From: Martelella limonii
GTDB lineage: Bacteria; Pseudomonadota; Alphaproteobacteria; Rhizobiales; Rhizobiaceae
Length of the DNA: 64,000 nucleotides
Direction of reading: 5' to 3'
NCBI RefSeq assembly: GCF_013344475.1
Contig: NZ_JABUOU010000001.1
Span: 806,001-870,000, forward strand
Position numbers and translations under genes: made by a program. Below, in pieces: positions 36,560 through 48,041 of this stretch (position 1 is its first letter; each line of letters begins with the position of its first letter). The notes under the pieces are model-generated. The model did not search any database. It saw only the letters and a list, made by a program, of their open reading frames with translations, and was not told the DNA's origin.

Positions 36560-36635
36560 GAGAGCGTAGCTCAGCCGGTAGAGCAACTGACTTTTAATCA
36601 GTAGGTCCAGGGTTCGAACCCCTGCGCTCTCACCA
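36560..36635 (+). tRNA. tRNA-Lys (anticodon UUU)
   Basis: A 76-base tRNA with encoded CCA. The acceptor stem is GAGAGCG/CGCTCTC with discriminator A. The D-arm is TAGCTCAGCCGGTAGAGCA, and the anticodon stem ACTGA/TCAGT with loop CTTTTAA gives anticodon TTT. The T-arm is CAGGGTTCGAACCCCTG. Together with the tRNA-Lys(CUU) gene 11 kb away, both lysine isoacceptors are in this window. Confidence 0.97.
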
Positions 36636-36821
36636 CCCTCTTCATCAGACTGCCTTTCTATCAAAAATGCTGCCGGCGCCGTTGCGCTTGCGCCAAAACG
36701 CCCGATGCTGGCATTCGGGGCTGCCCTGTTGCAGGCTGGAAAAGCGATTCCCGGGTGGTCTTCCGCAAACTCGGAGCAACCACCGCCTTCGACCGGCTCA
36801 TGAAAAAGGACCAGTCCTCTC

Positions 36822-37586
36822 ATGCCGCATATGTTCGTCAATCGACCCCGAGACCATGATGTCGCCGCCGACGCGCCGGAAGAGCGCAGGAACTTCCGGT
36901 GGGAGACGATCAACGCAATCTGCTATCAGCTCGGCGGCGCGGTGTTCATCTTCGGCAGCATCTGCTTCTTTCCCGCGCTCTCCGATTACGCAGATCTCGG
37001 TGCGTGGATCTTCGTCTTCGGGTCGCTGCTCTATCTCCTCGTCACCGGACATGACCTTCTGGAAGTCTTTGTCCACGCCCGCGAGCGCGAAGGGCAAGCA
37101 ACCGTCTGGGACCGGCTCGAATTCTGGGCGGCGTGGGCCTATGTCATCGGCACGCTTCTCTTCGTCGCAGGCAGTGTCTGCTTCCTCTCCGCCTTCGATA
37201 TGGTCAACGCAGGCGCCGGTTGCTTCATAACCGGCAGCATCCTTTTCGTCGTGGGGGCCGTGATCAACGTGATCCAGATCGTGCAGGCCGATGATCTTGT
37301 GACCTTGCAGATGATGAACCTGACCGCGCTGACATTCGTGGTCGGCTCTGCGCTGTTTGCGGTCGCTTCGATCCCCTATCTCTGGAGTTTTGCAAATCCG
37401 GCGGACGAGCGGCAGCTGACCGGCTTTCTCGCATGGCAATATCTCGTCGGAAGCCTGCTGTTTTTCATCGGCGGGCTGTTCAACTATCGCAGGGCATCGC
37501 GCGTGGTCGCCATGGCGCTCGGCCGGCCGACAATCTACGATGCCCATCCGCTCAAACCCTACGCCCCGCGCAGAAAGCGGCGTTAG
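36822..37586 (+). CDS. Membrane protein with three YrhK-like repeats
   Basis: A 254-residue membrane protein that appears to be three tandem copies of a roughly 60-residue unit resembling the YrhK domain. Each unit has two helices and a G-S-x3-F/L pattern: [13 protein letters not shown] then [24 protein letters not shown] then [10 protein letters not shown], and [16 protein letters not shown] then [11 protein letters not shown]. The function of YrhK proteins is unknown to me. It lies between a tRNA and lexA, with a basic C-terminal tail (PYAPRRKRR) likely in the cytoplasm. Confidence 0.75.
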   Translation: MPHMFVNRPRDHDVAADAPEERRNFRWETINAICYQLGGAVFIFGSICFFPALSDYADLGAWIFVFGSLLYLLVTGHDLLEVFVHAREREGQATVWDRLEFWAAWAYVIGTLLFVAGSVCFLSAFDMVNAGAGCFITGSILFVVGAVINVIQIVQADDLVTLQMMNLTALTFVVGSALFAVASIPYLWSFANPADERQLTGFLAWQYLVGSLLFFIGGLFNYRRASRVVAMALGRPTIYDAHPLKPYAPRRKRR

Positions 37587-37748
37587 CCCATCCCATCAAC
37601 CCCGCAAGAGGCACGATTCGTTCAGTACGTCCCATGTCCCCTCGATCGCACCGCCGCCGCGCGCTTGCCTGCGTCCGCAGTGCCGCCGAAACACCGCGTG
37701 CGACCGGCAGGCCGGGACTTGCGGAACACAGTAGGAACATGTATGTTC

Positions 37749-37763
37749 GTTCTGGATTTGTTT
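37749..37763 (+). promoter_or_regulatory. LexA (SOS) box upstream of lexA
   Basis: GTTCTGGATTTGTTT matches the alphaproteobacterial SOS box GTTC-N7-GTTC at all but the last base and lies 20 bases before the lexA ATG. A second GTTC at 37745 and GAAC at 37735 extend the symmetry. It fits autorepression of lexA. Confidence 0.7.
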
Positions 37764-37783
37764 CGAAAGGCCAGGGGCAGGAA

Positions 37784-38491
37784 ATGCTGACACGCAAGCA
37801 ACAGGAACTGTTGTACTTCATCCATGAGCGCATGAAGGAAACGGGGATCCCGCCTTCTTTCGACGAGATGAAGGAAGCGCTGGACCTCGCCTCCAAATCC
37901 GGCATTCATCGGCTGATCACCGCACTTGAAGAGCGCGGCTTCATCCGCAGGCTTCCCAATCGGGCACGCGCGTTGGAAATTCTGCGCATGCCGGACAGCG
38001 TGATCGGCCAGCAGCGCAGCCGCGGTTTCTCGCCGAGCGTCATCGAGGGTTCTCTCGGCAAGAAACCGGAAGAACCCAAGGCGCAGGCCGCCAACAGCGA
38101 TAGCGGTTCAACCGGCATTCCGGTCATGGGCAGGATCGCAGCCGGCGTCCCCATCTCGGCCATTCAGGAAAACACCCACCACATCACGGTTCCGGCCGAA
38201 ATGCTTGGCACGGGCGAACATTATGCGCTTGAAGTTCAGGGGGATTCGATGATCGAGGCCGGCATCTTCGATGGCGACACCGTGATCATCCGCAATATCT
38301 CGACCGCCTCCCCCGGCGATATCGTGGTCGCACTCGTCAATGACGAAGAGGCGACGCTGAAGCGTTTCCGCCGCAAGGGCGCGTCGATTGCGCTGGAAGC
38401 GGCAAACCCCGCCTATGAAACCCGGATCTTTGCGGCCAATCAGGTCAAGGTCCAGGGCAAGCTGGTCGGGCTGATCCGCCGCTATCACTGA
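37784..38491 (+). CDS. lexA: SOS response repressor LexA
   Basis: A 235-residue repressor that cleaves itself when RecA forms filaments on single-stranded DNA. The N-terminal winged helix covers residues 1-65 ([37 protein letters not shown]). Residues 70-110 are an unusually long linker, typical of alphaproteobacterial LexA. The cleavage site is Ala120-Gly121 ([10 protein letters not shown]), and the catalytic pair is Ser155 (GDSMIEAG) and Lys193 (ATLKRF). The ATG at 37784 has AGG just upstream. The open frame before it is not part of the protein. The 3' end overlaps comEC by 47 bases. Confidence 0.96.
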   Translation: MLTRKQQELLYFIHERMKETGIPPSFDEMKEALDLASKSGIHRLITALEERGFIRRLPNRARALEILRMPDSVIGQQRSRGFSPSVIEGSLGKKPEEPKAQAANSDSGSTGIPVMGRIAAGVPISAIQENTHHITVPAEMLGTGEHYALEVQGDSMIEAGIFDGDTVIIRNISTASPGDIVVALVNDEEATLKRFRRKGASIALEAANPAYETRIFAANQVKVQGKLVGLIRRYH

Positions 38492-41207
38492 AGGTGAGTT
38501 CCGCCGGCAGGCTGATGAGCGGCAGATAGGTGTCTGACCGCCAGTCGTAGAGACGATGGCGGTTCCAGGCCCGCTCCGGCGCCTCCACCGAGGTTTCGAC
38601 GGACAGCGTGATCGGAAGGCATGCCCGCGATTCTCTGCCTTCAGGGCTTGGCGCTGATTGAGGTGGGGCTGGTCGGGGTTCATCGGACTGGGGCGGCGCT
38701 GATGGGTGCGACGGTGATTGTTCAAATGTGGGCGTTTGCCCTTTAGGCGTCCCAGGCTTCTCTCCTTCGATTTCGACTGTGGCTGCAGCATTTCCGCCCG
38801 AAGTGTTTTCGCGGCCCGAGATGTTTGGCGAAGGGCCTGTTGCAGGCATGGTTCGAGCCGGTGCGACAGCGATGCGTTGTTCCGCTGCGCCTGGTTCCTC
38901 CGAAAACGGTAGGCCTGCCTGTGACGTCATTGGCAGCGGCGCGATCAGCGTAAACCGGAAGGCGCCATGCTGCCTGCGCATTGCCGGCGTAACCAGAAAT
39001 GCGCCTGAGCGGCATGTCTGAAATCCGGGACGGTAGCGGCTGACGACGATGTCGGCATGGTCGCAGCCAAGCCCCGCAAGGGCCGGCCGCTCCACCGTGA
39101 CGATCCGGATCCCATGATATTCGGCATAGCACCATGCGTCCTTCACACAGTGGAACCTGTTTGTAATTTCGTGTGCATCGGCAATGGTTTGCCGGAGCAT
39201 CCTGTCAGCCCGCGCGAGGTCTTCGGAGCCAAGGCGCGCAAATCTGTCCTCCTCCACCAGTTCCAGTGCGGGCTGTTGTTCCGGGGAAAAGCTTGAGGAC
39301 AGTTTGAGAGCCGTTTCCCACTGCTCGTAAACGAAGGACGGCGGTCTTGCGGTATTGAGCGCGGCACTTTCGCCGAGGATCAGCGCCACCAGAGCCCCAT
39401 CGCTGTCGACAAGGATCTGCGAGGGCTGCGGGCTCCTCGGCCATGCGAGCATCACGAGCGATACGCCGATCGGAATGAGGCCCAAAAGCCGCAACCGCGT
39501 ACGCAACAGCACCAGGGGGAGAAATCCGCAAATGAATGAGAGGAGGAATCCCTGACGGACCGCACCGGTCGTCACCGCCCCTCCAAGTCCATCGACAAGC
39601 ATCGCTGCAGCCATCACCCATTCGAGGCCCCAGCCCATGACGGTCAGGAAGGGAGCGTGGAGGTTCAGTGGCATGGCGAGAAGCGCGAGGAGCCCCGACG
39701 GCATCACCACAAGGGTGACGATCGGCATGGCCAGCAGGTTGCCGATCAGACCGTAGCCTGCGATGCGGGAAAAATGATGGACCGCGAACGGGGTTGTCGA
39801 AACGCCGCCGATCAGCGCGGTGATCGCGATGCCGGATGCCGCGATCCACAGCCAGCGCAAAGCCTTGAAGCGGCTGGGGCCGGCGGCCACGGGACGCCTC
39901 TGCCAGGCGCCATAGCCTGCCATCAGGGCGAGCGTGGCGGCAAACGACATCTGCATCCCGGGCCCCGCCACTTCGGAGGGCGTCGCGATCAAGATGATGA
40001 GCGCTGCCAGAGCAACGTTTCGCAGGCTGATCGCGGACCGGTCGAAAACAGCCGCCAGGAGCATGACGGCCAGCATGATGAACGCCCGCTCCGCAGAGAC
40101 CTGCATGCCGGAAATCAGCAGATAGAAAAGCGCGGCGCCAACTGCGAAAAGGGCAGCAACCTTCTTGGTCGGCAGGGCTTCGGCCGCCCTTGGCGATGCC
40201 GCAAGCACAAGCCTGAGGCTGGAGAAGAAGATTCCGGCCGCCAGCGCCATGTGCAGCCCAGAAATCGCAATGATGTGGGCAAGGCCGGCATTGCGCAGCG
40301 CCGTCAGCATCTCATCGCTGAGCGCCCGACGCTCGCCGGTGATGATCGCATTCGCGAAGGCGCCCGTATCGCCGGAAAGAACGCCCCGAATGCGCCCGGC
40401 GATCGCATCGCGCATTCTCTCAATGGCAAGCCGCGCTGCGGCAAAGCGGCCCGGCGCGGCGATTTTGCCCCTGTCTTCGGGCGGACCATAAAAGAAGCCG
40501 ACCGCGCCCACGCCATCGAAATAGGAGAGAAAGCCGAAATCGACGAGGCCCGGCAAAACGGGTGCGGATGGCGTCTGCAGGCGCGCAAGGCCGCTGATCT
40601 CATGACCGATCGCAACCGGTGGCAAATTGCCGCGGGCAACCAGCGTTGCGCGCGCGGGCGGGCGGCGGATCACCGGGTCATCGGTCGCGGTCAACCGCAC
40701 CACGTAGCGCCAGCCGCTCGCCGTTGGCTCGCGCGCCGCCACCTGGCCCTGAATGTGGGTGGTGACCGGCGAATCCAGCATGATCGTATCGAGCCGCGCG
40801 GTCTCGATTGCGGCAAGCCCGGCGCCGCTCAGGAACAGGGCTGCCCCGGCGCTGGCAAGCTTCAGCAATGGGCGGGCGTGACGAAAAACCAAGGCAGCGG
40901 CCATCGCCGCCCCCCAGTAAAGGGCAAGCCCCCACCAGAGCGGCGTCGCGGCCAGCGAAAACCACCATAGAACGCCTGCAGAAAGCGCCACCGGCGCGAG
41001 CAGGAACAGACGGCCGAATTCCTGTTCCTCGCGCCAGAGCGCTGCCAGGCTGGGCCGTCCGCTGCCGTCTTTTCCTGCACGAAACGCGCGCGGCTTCGAG
41101 AGCGAGAGACGGGTGCGCTTTTGCACGCCAAAGGGCGACCGAAGCGCGCGCCCCTCGCGCGACGGCGCCTTTCTGGTCTCGTCTGTGCCCGCTTCGCGCC
41201 ATTGCAT
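38445..41207 (-). CDS. comEC: ComEC/Rec2 family membrane protein
   Basis: A 920-residue membrane protein related to the DNA-uptake channel ComEC. The N-terminal DUF4131-like region spans about 60-280, and the competence domain with many helices spans about 290-590. It starts with [22 protein letters not shown], the hallmark of the family. The C-terminal part (about 600-760) is a divergent remnant of the metallo-beta-lactamase-like domain without a clear HxHxDH. It is followed by a proline- and serine-rich low-complexity stretch (about 780-860) and a short conserved-looking tail. Many rhizobia carry ComEC without known natural competence. The 3' end overlaps lexA. Confidence 0.88.
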   Translation of the reverse strand: MQWREAGTDETRKAPSREGRALRSPFGVQKRTRLSLSKPRAFRAGKDGSGRPSLAALWREEQEFGRLFLLAPVALSAGVLWWFSLAATPLWWGLALYWGAAMAAALVFRHARPLLKLASAGAALFLSGAGLAAIETARLDTIMLDSPVTTHIQGQVAAREPTASGWRYVVRLTATDDPVIRRPPARATLVARGNLPPVAIGHEISGLARLQTPSAPVLPGLVDFGFLSYFDGVGAVGFFYGPPEDRGKIAAPGRFAAARLAIERMRDAIAGRIRGVLSGDTGAFANAIITGERRALSDEMLTALRNAGLAHIIAISGLHMALAAGIFFSSLRLVLAASPRAAEALPTKKVAALFAVGAALFYLLISGMQVSAERAFIMLAVMLLAAVFDRSAISLRNVALAALIILIATPSEVAGPGMQMSFAATLALMAGYGAWQRRPVAAGPSRFKALRWLWIAASGIAITALIGGVSTTPFAVHHFSRIAGYGLIGNLLAMPIVTLVVMPSGLLALLAMPLNLHAPFLTVMGWGLEWVMAAAMLVDGLGGAVTTGAVRQGFLLSFICGFLPLVLLRTRLRLLGLIPIGVSLVMLAWPRSPQPSQILVDSDGALVALILGESAALNTARPPSFVYEQWETALKLSSSFSPEQQPALELVEEDRFARLGSEDLARADRMLRQTIADAHEITNRFHCVKDAWCYAEYHGIRIVTVERPALAGLGCDHADIVVSRYRPGFQTCRSGAFLVTPAMRRQHGAFRFTLIAPLPMTSQAGLPFSEEPGAAEQRIAVAPARTMPATGPSPNISGRENTSGGNAAATVEIEGEKPGTPKGQTPTFEQSPSHPSAPPQSDEPRPAPPQSAPSPEGRESRACLPITLSVETSVEAPERAWNRHRLYDWRSDTYLPLISLPAELTFSDSGGSARPACPGP

Positions 41208-41449
41208 ATGCAGTCACCGCCCCACAACCTTTGCATGTTGTGGCCAATGTAAATCGATTGCAATGCAGCAGCAGCGCCGACAGACAAAATTTTCCTTTTC
41301 TAAACCCCGGAAAACTTGCTAAACGCAGATATAACTCATCACCAGCCCTGCGGCGCCATTGGCTTGGCAACATCCTGCCAATCCTATAGCTAACGAAAAA
41401 CTCGATCGGCTTCGATTGCGCGTCCGCGCCGGAAACTTGGAGGATTAGG

Positions 41450-42736
41450 ATGACGGAAACTGGAAAACTCAACCTCGACGGCAAGGAATTCGACCTGTCG
41501 ATCGAAGAGGGCACATTCGGGCCCAAAGTCCTCGACATTGCTTCGCTTTACAAGCAGTCGGGCATGTTCACCTACGATCCGGGTTTCACGTCCACGGCAT
41601 CGTGCAAGTCCAAGATTACCTATATCGACGGCGACAACGGCATTCTGCTGCATCGCGGCTATCCGATCGATCAGCTTGCCGAAAATGCCGACTTCCTCGA
41701 AGTCTGCTACCTGCTTCTGTTCGGTGAACTGCCGACAGCGACGCAGAAGAAGGATTTCGACTTCCGTGTGACGCATCACACGATGATCCACGATCAACTC
41801 ACGAGGCTCTTTACCGGTTTCCGCCGTGATGCCCATCCCATGGCCATCATCTGCGGCGCCGTTGGAGCCATGTCTGCCTTCTATCACGACTCGATCGACA
41901 TTTCCGATCCCTACAAGCGCGAGATCGCCAGCATCCGCATGATCGCCAAGATCCCGACGATCGCGGCCATGGCCTACAAATATCACGTCGGCGAACCCTT
42001 CGTTTATCCGCGCAACGATCTCGGCTATGCGGCGAACTTCCTGCACATGTGCTTTGCCACGCCGTGCGAGGAATACAAGGTCAACCCGATCCTGTCGCGC
42101 GCGCTTGACCGCATCTTCATCCTGCATGCCGATCACGAGCAGAACGCATCGACCTCGACCGTTCGCCTGGCCGGCTCTTCGGGCGCGAACCCGTTCGCCT
42201 GCATTGCCGCCGGCATTGCGTGCCTCTGGGGCCCTGCCCATGGCGGCGCCAACGAAGCAGCCCTCAACATGCTGCAGGAAATCGGTACCGTCGACCGCAT
42301 TCCGGAATACATCAAGCGCGCCAAGGATCGCGACGATCCGTTCCGCCTGATGGGCTTCGGACACCGCGTCTACAAGAACTACGATCCGCGCGCCAAGATC
42401 ATGCAGAAGACCTGCCATGAAGTGCTGGGCGAACTCGGCATCAAGGACGATCCGCTCCTCGACGTCGCCCTGGAACTGGAAAAGATCGCGCTCACGGACG
42501 AGTACTTCATCGAGAAGAAGCTTTATCCGAACATCGATTTCTATTCCGGCATCACGCTGAAGGCGCTGGGCTTCCCCACCACCATGTTCACCGTTCTGTT
42601 CGCGCTTGCGCGCACCGTCGGCTGGATCGCGCAGTGGGCGGAAATGATCGAGGATCCGGAACAGCGCATCGGCCGTCCGCGCCAGCTCTACACCGGCGCT
42701 GCCGAACGCGATTTCGTCGACATCTCCAAGCGCTGA
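41450..42736 (+). CDS. gltA: Citrate synthase (type II)
   Basis: GltA condenses oxaloacetate and acetyl-CoA to citrate, the entry of the TCA cycle. The protein is 428 residues, the usual length of the Gram-negative hexameric class. The N-terminal small domain ends around residue 45. The three active-site regions are visible: [31 protein letters not shown], and [18 protein letters not shown] with the catalytic His and later Asp. The final PRQLYTG is conserved. It has a long 5' gap and a strong terminator, so it is a single-gene unit. Confidence 0.98.
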   Translation: MTETGKLNLDGKEFDLSIEEGTFGPKVLDIASLYKQSGMFTYDPGFTSTASCKSKITYIDGDNGILLHRGYPIDQLAENADFLEVCYLLLFGELPTATQKKDFDFRVTHHTMIHDQLTRLFTGFRRDAHPMAIICGAVGAMSAFYHDSIDISDPYKREIASIRMIAKIPTIAAMAYKYHVGEPFVYPRNDLGYAANFLHMCFATPCEEYKVNPILSRALDRIFILHADHEQNASTSTVRLAGSSGANPFACIAAGIACLWGPAHGGANEAALNMLQEIGTVDRIPEYIKRAKDRDDPFRLMGFGHRVYKNYDPRAKIMQKTCHEVLGELGIKDDPLLDVALELEKIALTDEYFIEKKLYPNIDFYSGITLKALGFPTTMFTVLFALARTVGWIAQWAEMIEDPEQRIGRPRQLYTGAAERDFVDISKR

Positions 42737-42756
42737 TCTTCAGCGGATGATTTCAG

Positions 42757-42787
42757 AAAGGCCGGTCCAAGCGACCGGCCTTTTTTT
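42757..42787 (+). terminator. Rho-independent terminator of gltA
   Basis: An 11-bp perfect stem (42757-42767 with 42773-42783) and a run of seven T, 21 bases after the gltA stop. Confidence 0.93.
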
Positions 42788-43067
42788 ATGGCTGACTGTT
42801 CGAGGCCCGCCTGCGCCTCGCGGCGCGCTCTGAGAACCGCCGTCAGTTGTCTCTGTCCGAGTGCGCTTTCGCCCGCTCATGCCCGTCGTGCTGGCACACG
42901 CCTTGATGCTCGGGCGCGGTCCATGCGGCACACCCGCGGATGAGCGCATCAGACAACAGCAACGCTGGCTCTTCGCTTGCCTGAAGGAAAAGGCCCGGCG
43001 GGTACCGCCAGTCCTCGGATTGACATATCTGGAAAGCGCCGCCGCGAAGGCCTGCGCCCGCAGAAAT
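42788..43067. other. Intergenic stretch with no gene seen
   Basis: Between the gltA terminator and the convergent aminotransferase gene I see no gene with a recognisable product, no RNA gene and no strong hairpin. Open frames on both strands here have no family-like composition. Confidence 0.5.
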
Positions 43068-44294
43068 TCACGCGGCTGCGGCGAGTTCGCTGCCGATAAG
43101 CGCGCCAAGCCGGCGCATCCCTTCCTCGATCGCACCCGGCGTCGAGCAGGAAAAGGAAAGCCGCAAATGGTTCTTGCCGCTGCCATCGGCATAAAACGCA
43201 TTGCCGGGAACGAAGGCGACCTTGGCTTCCTTCAGCGATTCCTTCAGCAATGCTGCACTGTCGATGTGTTCTGGCAGGGTCAGCCAGACGAACATGCCGC
43301 CCTCGGGCTTGGTCCAGCTCACCCCTTGCGGCATGTGCGCGGAAAGTGCATTCAGCATCGCATCCCGACGTTCGCGATAGACGGCGGTGATCTTCTCCGC
43401 CTGGGCATCAAACCCGGCTTCGGCAACGCGCGCGATCGCCATCTGATTGATGGTTGGCGAATGAAGATCGGCAGCCTGCTTGGCAAGTACGAGACGGCGG
43501 ATGACCGGCGTCGCCGCGCAAACCCAGCCGACGCGCAGACCGGGCGACAGGGTCTTGGAAAAGCTGCCGCAATAAAGCGTACGGGTCTTTTCAATGCCGC
43601 CCGAGCGGGCACAATCGATGGCGAGCAGCGTCTGCTGCCGCTCGCCCTCGTAACGCAGAGCCCTGTAGGCGGCATCCTCGATCACGGCGATATCCAGCGC
43701 ATCGGCCATATCGAGCAGCTTTTCGCGCTCCATGGGGGTCAGGCATTCGCCGGTCGGGTTGGAGAAATCCGCGGAAAGATAGGCGAACTTGACCCGGCTT
43801 CCGGCGTCCTTCGCGGCCGTCGCATAGTCTTGCGGGGCGGCATTGCGCGAAAGGTCCAGCCGGTCGTAGCGCGGTTCATAGGCGTTGAAGGCCTGAAGCG
43901 CGCCGAGATAGGTCGGCCACTGCACCAGCGCCGTATCGCCGGGCGACAGCAGCAGCTTGCCGAGATAGTCGAGCGCCTGCTGCGAACCGGAGGTGATGAA
44001 GATATTGCCGATATCGGCGTCGATGCCGCGCGCATTCATGCGCTGCACGATCCATTCGCGCAGGCGGCCATAGCCTTCGCTGACGGAATATTGCAGCGCC
44101 TGCCCGGCCTCGGAACTGCCGAGAATGTCCGAATAGGCCTTCTGGAAAGCGGCCGCCGGAAACAGTGCCGGGTCCGGAATTCCGCCGGCAAAGGAGATGA
44201 TATCCGGCTGATCCAGCAGTTTCAGCAATTCACGGATTTCAGACGCGCCCATCCGTTTGGCGCGCGTGGCATAGATGGCTTCCCAGTCAAGCAT
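43068..44294 (-). CDS. PLP-dependent aminotransferase (class I/II, MocR-C-terminal/LysN-like)
   Basis: A 408-residue fold-type I aminotransferase. FAGGIPDPALFP near residue 35 and YSVSEGYGRLREWI near 69 are typical of the 2-aminoadipate/aromatic transaminase group. The PLP-binding lysine is Lys247 in SFSKTLSPGLRVGW, and NPTGECLT carries the conserved Asn-Pro. The substrate is not certain. No helix-turn-helix domain is present, so it is an enzyme and not a MocR regulator. No operon partner is visible. Confidence 0.9.
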   Translation of the reverse strand: MLDWEAIYATRAKRMGASEIRELLKLLDQPDIISFAGGIPDPALFPAAAFQKAYSDILGSSEAGQALQYSVSEGYGRLREWIVQRMNARGIDADIGNIFITSGSQQALDYLGKLLLSPGDTALVQWPTYLGALQAFNAYEPRYDRLDLSRNAAPQDYATAAKDAGSRVKFAYLSADFSNPTGECLTPMEREKLLDMADALDIAVIEDAAYRALRYEGERQQTLLAIDCARSGGIEKTRTLYCGSFSKTLSPGLRVGWVCAATPVIRRLVLAKQAADLHSPTINQMAIARVAEAGFDAQAEKITAVYRERRDAMLNALSAHMPQGVSWTKPEGGMFVWLTLPEHIDSAALLKESLKEAKVAFVPGNAFYADGSGKNHLRLSFSCSTPGAIEEGMRRLGALIGSELAAAA

Positions 44295-44498
44295 GGGGGT
44301 TTCCTCAAACGTCTTTTTAGTGCCGTGAACATCACCACAGGGCGTTATTTAAGTCAATAATGCTGACCTATTTTCCGGCAATAAAACCGCGAATAGTTGC
44401 ATTCCAGCGTAATTTTCGGTCCCTAGAACGGCAATCGCAGCAACATAATGACATACTCCGCTTTTCAGGCCAGGACACGCCCGGTGCCTGCGAACGCT

Positions 44499-45092
44499 TC
44501 AACGGTCCCTCGCCTCCTCAAGGGCAGCGCCAAGCATCGCACGCGCGGTCCAGATAATCACGGCCTCACTTTCTTTGGCATCAAGCCCGCAGACATCCTT
44601 CATCACCACCATGGTTTCCATACCCATCACGAGCGATAGCGCGTGCAGCAGCCGCGTATAAAGCGATCGCGGCAGGACGTCGGCGAGCGGTCGCAGCGTT
44701 TCGTCAAGCCAATGGAGCCGGCGGCCACCGCGTTTGCCGCCCTTCTCCACGATCCTCGCAGCCAGGAAGTGACGAAATGTGGTTTCGTGCTCTTCCAGCA
44801 TCGCCAGCACCTGGAGGATGACGATTTCCAGCTTGGCGCCAGCATCGAGCGCAGGATCATCGGGCACACGGATTGCAAGCGCCGCCGCGTCGAGCGCGAT
44901 TTCATGCATGAGTTCGTCCGGCGTCGAGAAATAGCGATAGGCCGTGGCGCGCGAAATACCGGCGCGATCGGCAACATCGGGAATGGCGAGCGAACTGCCT
45001 TCGGCCGAAAGCTCCCGAGCGGCCCGCAGCAGTTCAGCGCGGGTTCTCTTCTTCTGGTTGACGCGTTCGTGGCTTTTCGCTTGACGAGACAT
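44499..45092 (-). CDS. TetR family transcription regulator
   Basis: A 197-residue repressor with the N-terminal TetR helix-turn-helix (AIPDVADRAGISRATAYRYFSTPDELM, about residues 35-61) and a helical ligand-binding C-terminus of no recognised type. The ATG at 45092 has AAGGA seven bases upstream. An in-frame ATG at 45098 is too close to it. The gene is divergent from a cupin gene. A perfect inverted repeat in the gap is the likely operator, so it probably represses itself and the cupin genes. The inducer is unknown. Confidence 0.88.
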   Translation of the reverse strand: MSRQAKSHERVNQKKRTRAELLRAARELSAEGSSLAIPDVADRAGISRATAYRYFSTPDELMHEIALDAAALAIRVPDDPALDAGAKLEIVILQVLAMLEEHETTFRHFLAARIVEKGGKRGGRRLHWLDETLRPLADVLPRSLYTRLLHALSLVMGMETMVVMKDVCGLDAKESEAVIIWTARAMLGAALEEARDR

Positions 45093-45104
45093 TTCCATTC
45101 CTTT

Positions 45105-45122
45105 ATGAGACGACAATCTCAT
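45105..45122. promoter_or_regulatory. Likely TetR operator (inverted repeat)
   Basis: ATGAGA-CGACAA-TCTCAT is a perfect 6-bp inverted repeat with a six-base spacer, in the 68-base gap between the TetR gene and the divergent cupin gene. Its size and place fit a TetR-family operator. Confidence 0.65.
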
Positions 45123-45160
45123 TACAGTACAACCGTATCACTAACCCGAAAGGCCTAGCC

Positions 45161-45646
45161 ATGCAACATTCAACCGCATTTCACAGCGACAAGCCGCCCG
45201 TCGAAACTGTTCACTTCCTCGGCAATCTCCTGACCTTCCGCGCCGGAGCGGCAGATACTGACAACCAGTTCTCGATCACCGAATGCCTGACAGCACCCGG
45301 CGCCGGCGCTCCGCCGCACAGCCAGACAGATGCCGAGGCATTTCTGGTGACAGAGGGACAGTATGAATTCCTGCTGAATGGAACGCAGAAGATCTGCGGC
45401 AAGGGTGACTTCCTGTTCGTGCGCGCCGGCGACGTCCATGCGTTTCGCAATCCGGGCGAAGTCGTTGCGCGGATGCTGATCATCAACCTGCCTGCCGGCC
45501 AGCATGAAGGCTTCTTCCGCGCCGTCGGCGATGCCGTTGCGCCGGAAACCGAGCAGTTTCCGGCAATGGGAGAACCGGACATGCCGCGCATTTTTGCCGC
45601 CGCAGAAAACTTCGGCATCACGCTCCTGCCGCCACCGAAGGCGTAA
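45161..45646 (+). CDS. Cupin domain protein
   Basis: A 161-residue single-cupin protein. Motif 1 is PPHSQTDAEAFLVTEGQYEF (partly H-x-H-like; the second His is missing), and motif 2 is GDFLFVRAGDVHAFRNPG. Metal binding is plausible through the visible His and Glu residues. Function cannot be inferred beyond small-molecule binding or enzymatic turnover. It is divergent from a TetR regulator and followed seven bases later by a small membrane protein, a likely TetR-controlled pair. Confidence 0.82.
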   Translation: MQHSTAFHSDKPPVETVHFLGNLLTFRAGAADTDNQFSITECLTAPGAGAPPHSQTDAEAFLVTEGQYEFLLNGTQKICGKGDFLFVRAGDVHAFRNPGEVVARMLIINLPAGQHEGFFRAVGDAVAPETEQFPAMGEPDMPRIFAAAENFGITLLPPPKA

Positions 45647-45652
45647 ACACCC

Positions 45653-46054
45653 GTGAGGCTCAGCAAAAAGATGAAGAGACTTGCCTCCTATTGCTTTGTG
45701 TTCGCCACCTTTGCCGCAGTGACCGGCATGGGGATGGGAATTTTCATGGCCGCAAGCCACGATCACAGCCTAGCCCCGGCGCATGCGCATCTGAACCTGC
45801 TGGGCTGGGTCTCGATGGCGCTCTATGGCCTCTACTATCAGACCCATCCGGAGATCGCCGCTCGCCGGCTTGCCCTTGCCCAGGTGTCACTGGCGGTGTT
45901 CTCGATCGTGCTGCTCATTCCAGGCATCGTGATCGCCAATCTCGGGGGAACCGAGCTTCCGGCCGTTATCGGCGCGCTGCTCGCCCTCGCCTCAATGCTG
46001 CTGTTCCTCGGCATAACCGTAGCAGCGCTGATCCGAGACGCACAGACTGTCTGA
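45653..46054 (+). CDS. Small four-helix membrane protein with cytochrome-oxidase-like HAHLNLLGW motif
   Basis: A 133-residue membrane protein with about four helices. APAHAHLNLLGWVSMALYGL resembles the histidine-bearing helix of cytochrome oxidase subunit I and related small heme-associated proteins. Whether it binds heme is not known. The GTG at 45653 is seven bases after the cupin stop. An ATG at 45671 (MKRLASYC) is an alternative start. A strong terminator follows. Confidence 0.68.
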   Translation: MRLSKKMKRLASYCFVFATFAAVTGMGMGIFMAASHDHSLAPAHAHLNLLGWVSMALYGLYYQTHPEIAARRLALAQVSLAVFSIVLLIPGIVIANLGGTELPAVIGALLALASMLLFLGITVAALIRDAQTV

Positions 46055-46061
46055 AACAACG

Positions 46062-46091
46062 AAGCCGGAGGGCGAACCCTCCGGCTTCTTT
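46062..46091. terminator. Terminator between the cupin operon and ilvC
   Basis: An 11-bp perfect stem (46062-46072 with 46077-46087, loop CGAA) is followed by CTTTT on the plus strand. It ends the cupin pair and lies just beyond the ilvC stop on the other strand. Confidence 0.85.
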
Positions 46092-46117
46092 TCGCAATCG
46101 CGTATCAGAGAAATGCT

Positions 46118-47847
<1,730 letters not shown>

Positions 47848-47864
47848 GTCGTTCGTCTCCAGCG

Positions 47865-47885
47865 GGTAACGTACGGTACGGTACC
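47865..47885. promoter_or_regulatory. Likely TetR operator, 21-base inverted repeat
   Basis: GGTAACGTAC and GTACGGTACC, around a single central G, match as an inverted repeat at 9 of 10 positions. The site lies just upstream of the proposed regulator start, where an autorepressor would bind. Confidence 0.7.
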
Positions 47886-48041
47886 TTTTAGTCAGAATTC
47901 CGGCTCCGTCAAGCGAATTGTCACGGTGCTGGAAGAACAACGGATGTTTTGCAACCAAGCAACAGCAAACGAGCTCCTTGCTCTTGCGAGGCAGGGAGCA
48001 TCGGCATGGAAGACCATGAAAAACGAGCGGGGCGCGGGCCG

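Noticed and set aside
44342-44357. TTATTTAAGTCAATAA as an FNR box upstream of the aminotransferase
   Set aside because: Only one half-site (TCAA) matches; the other lacks TTGA.
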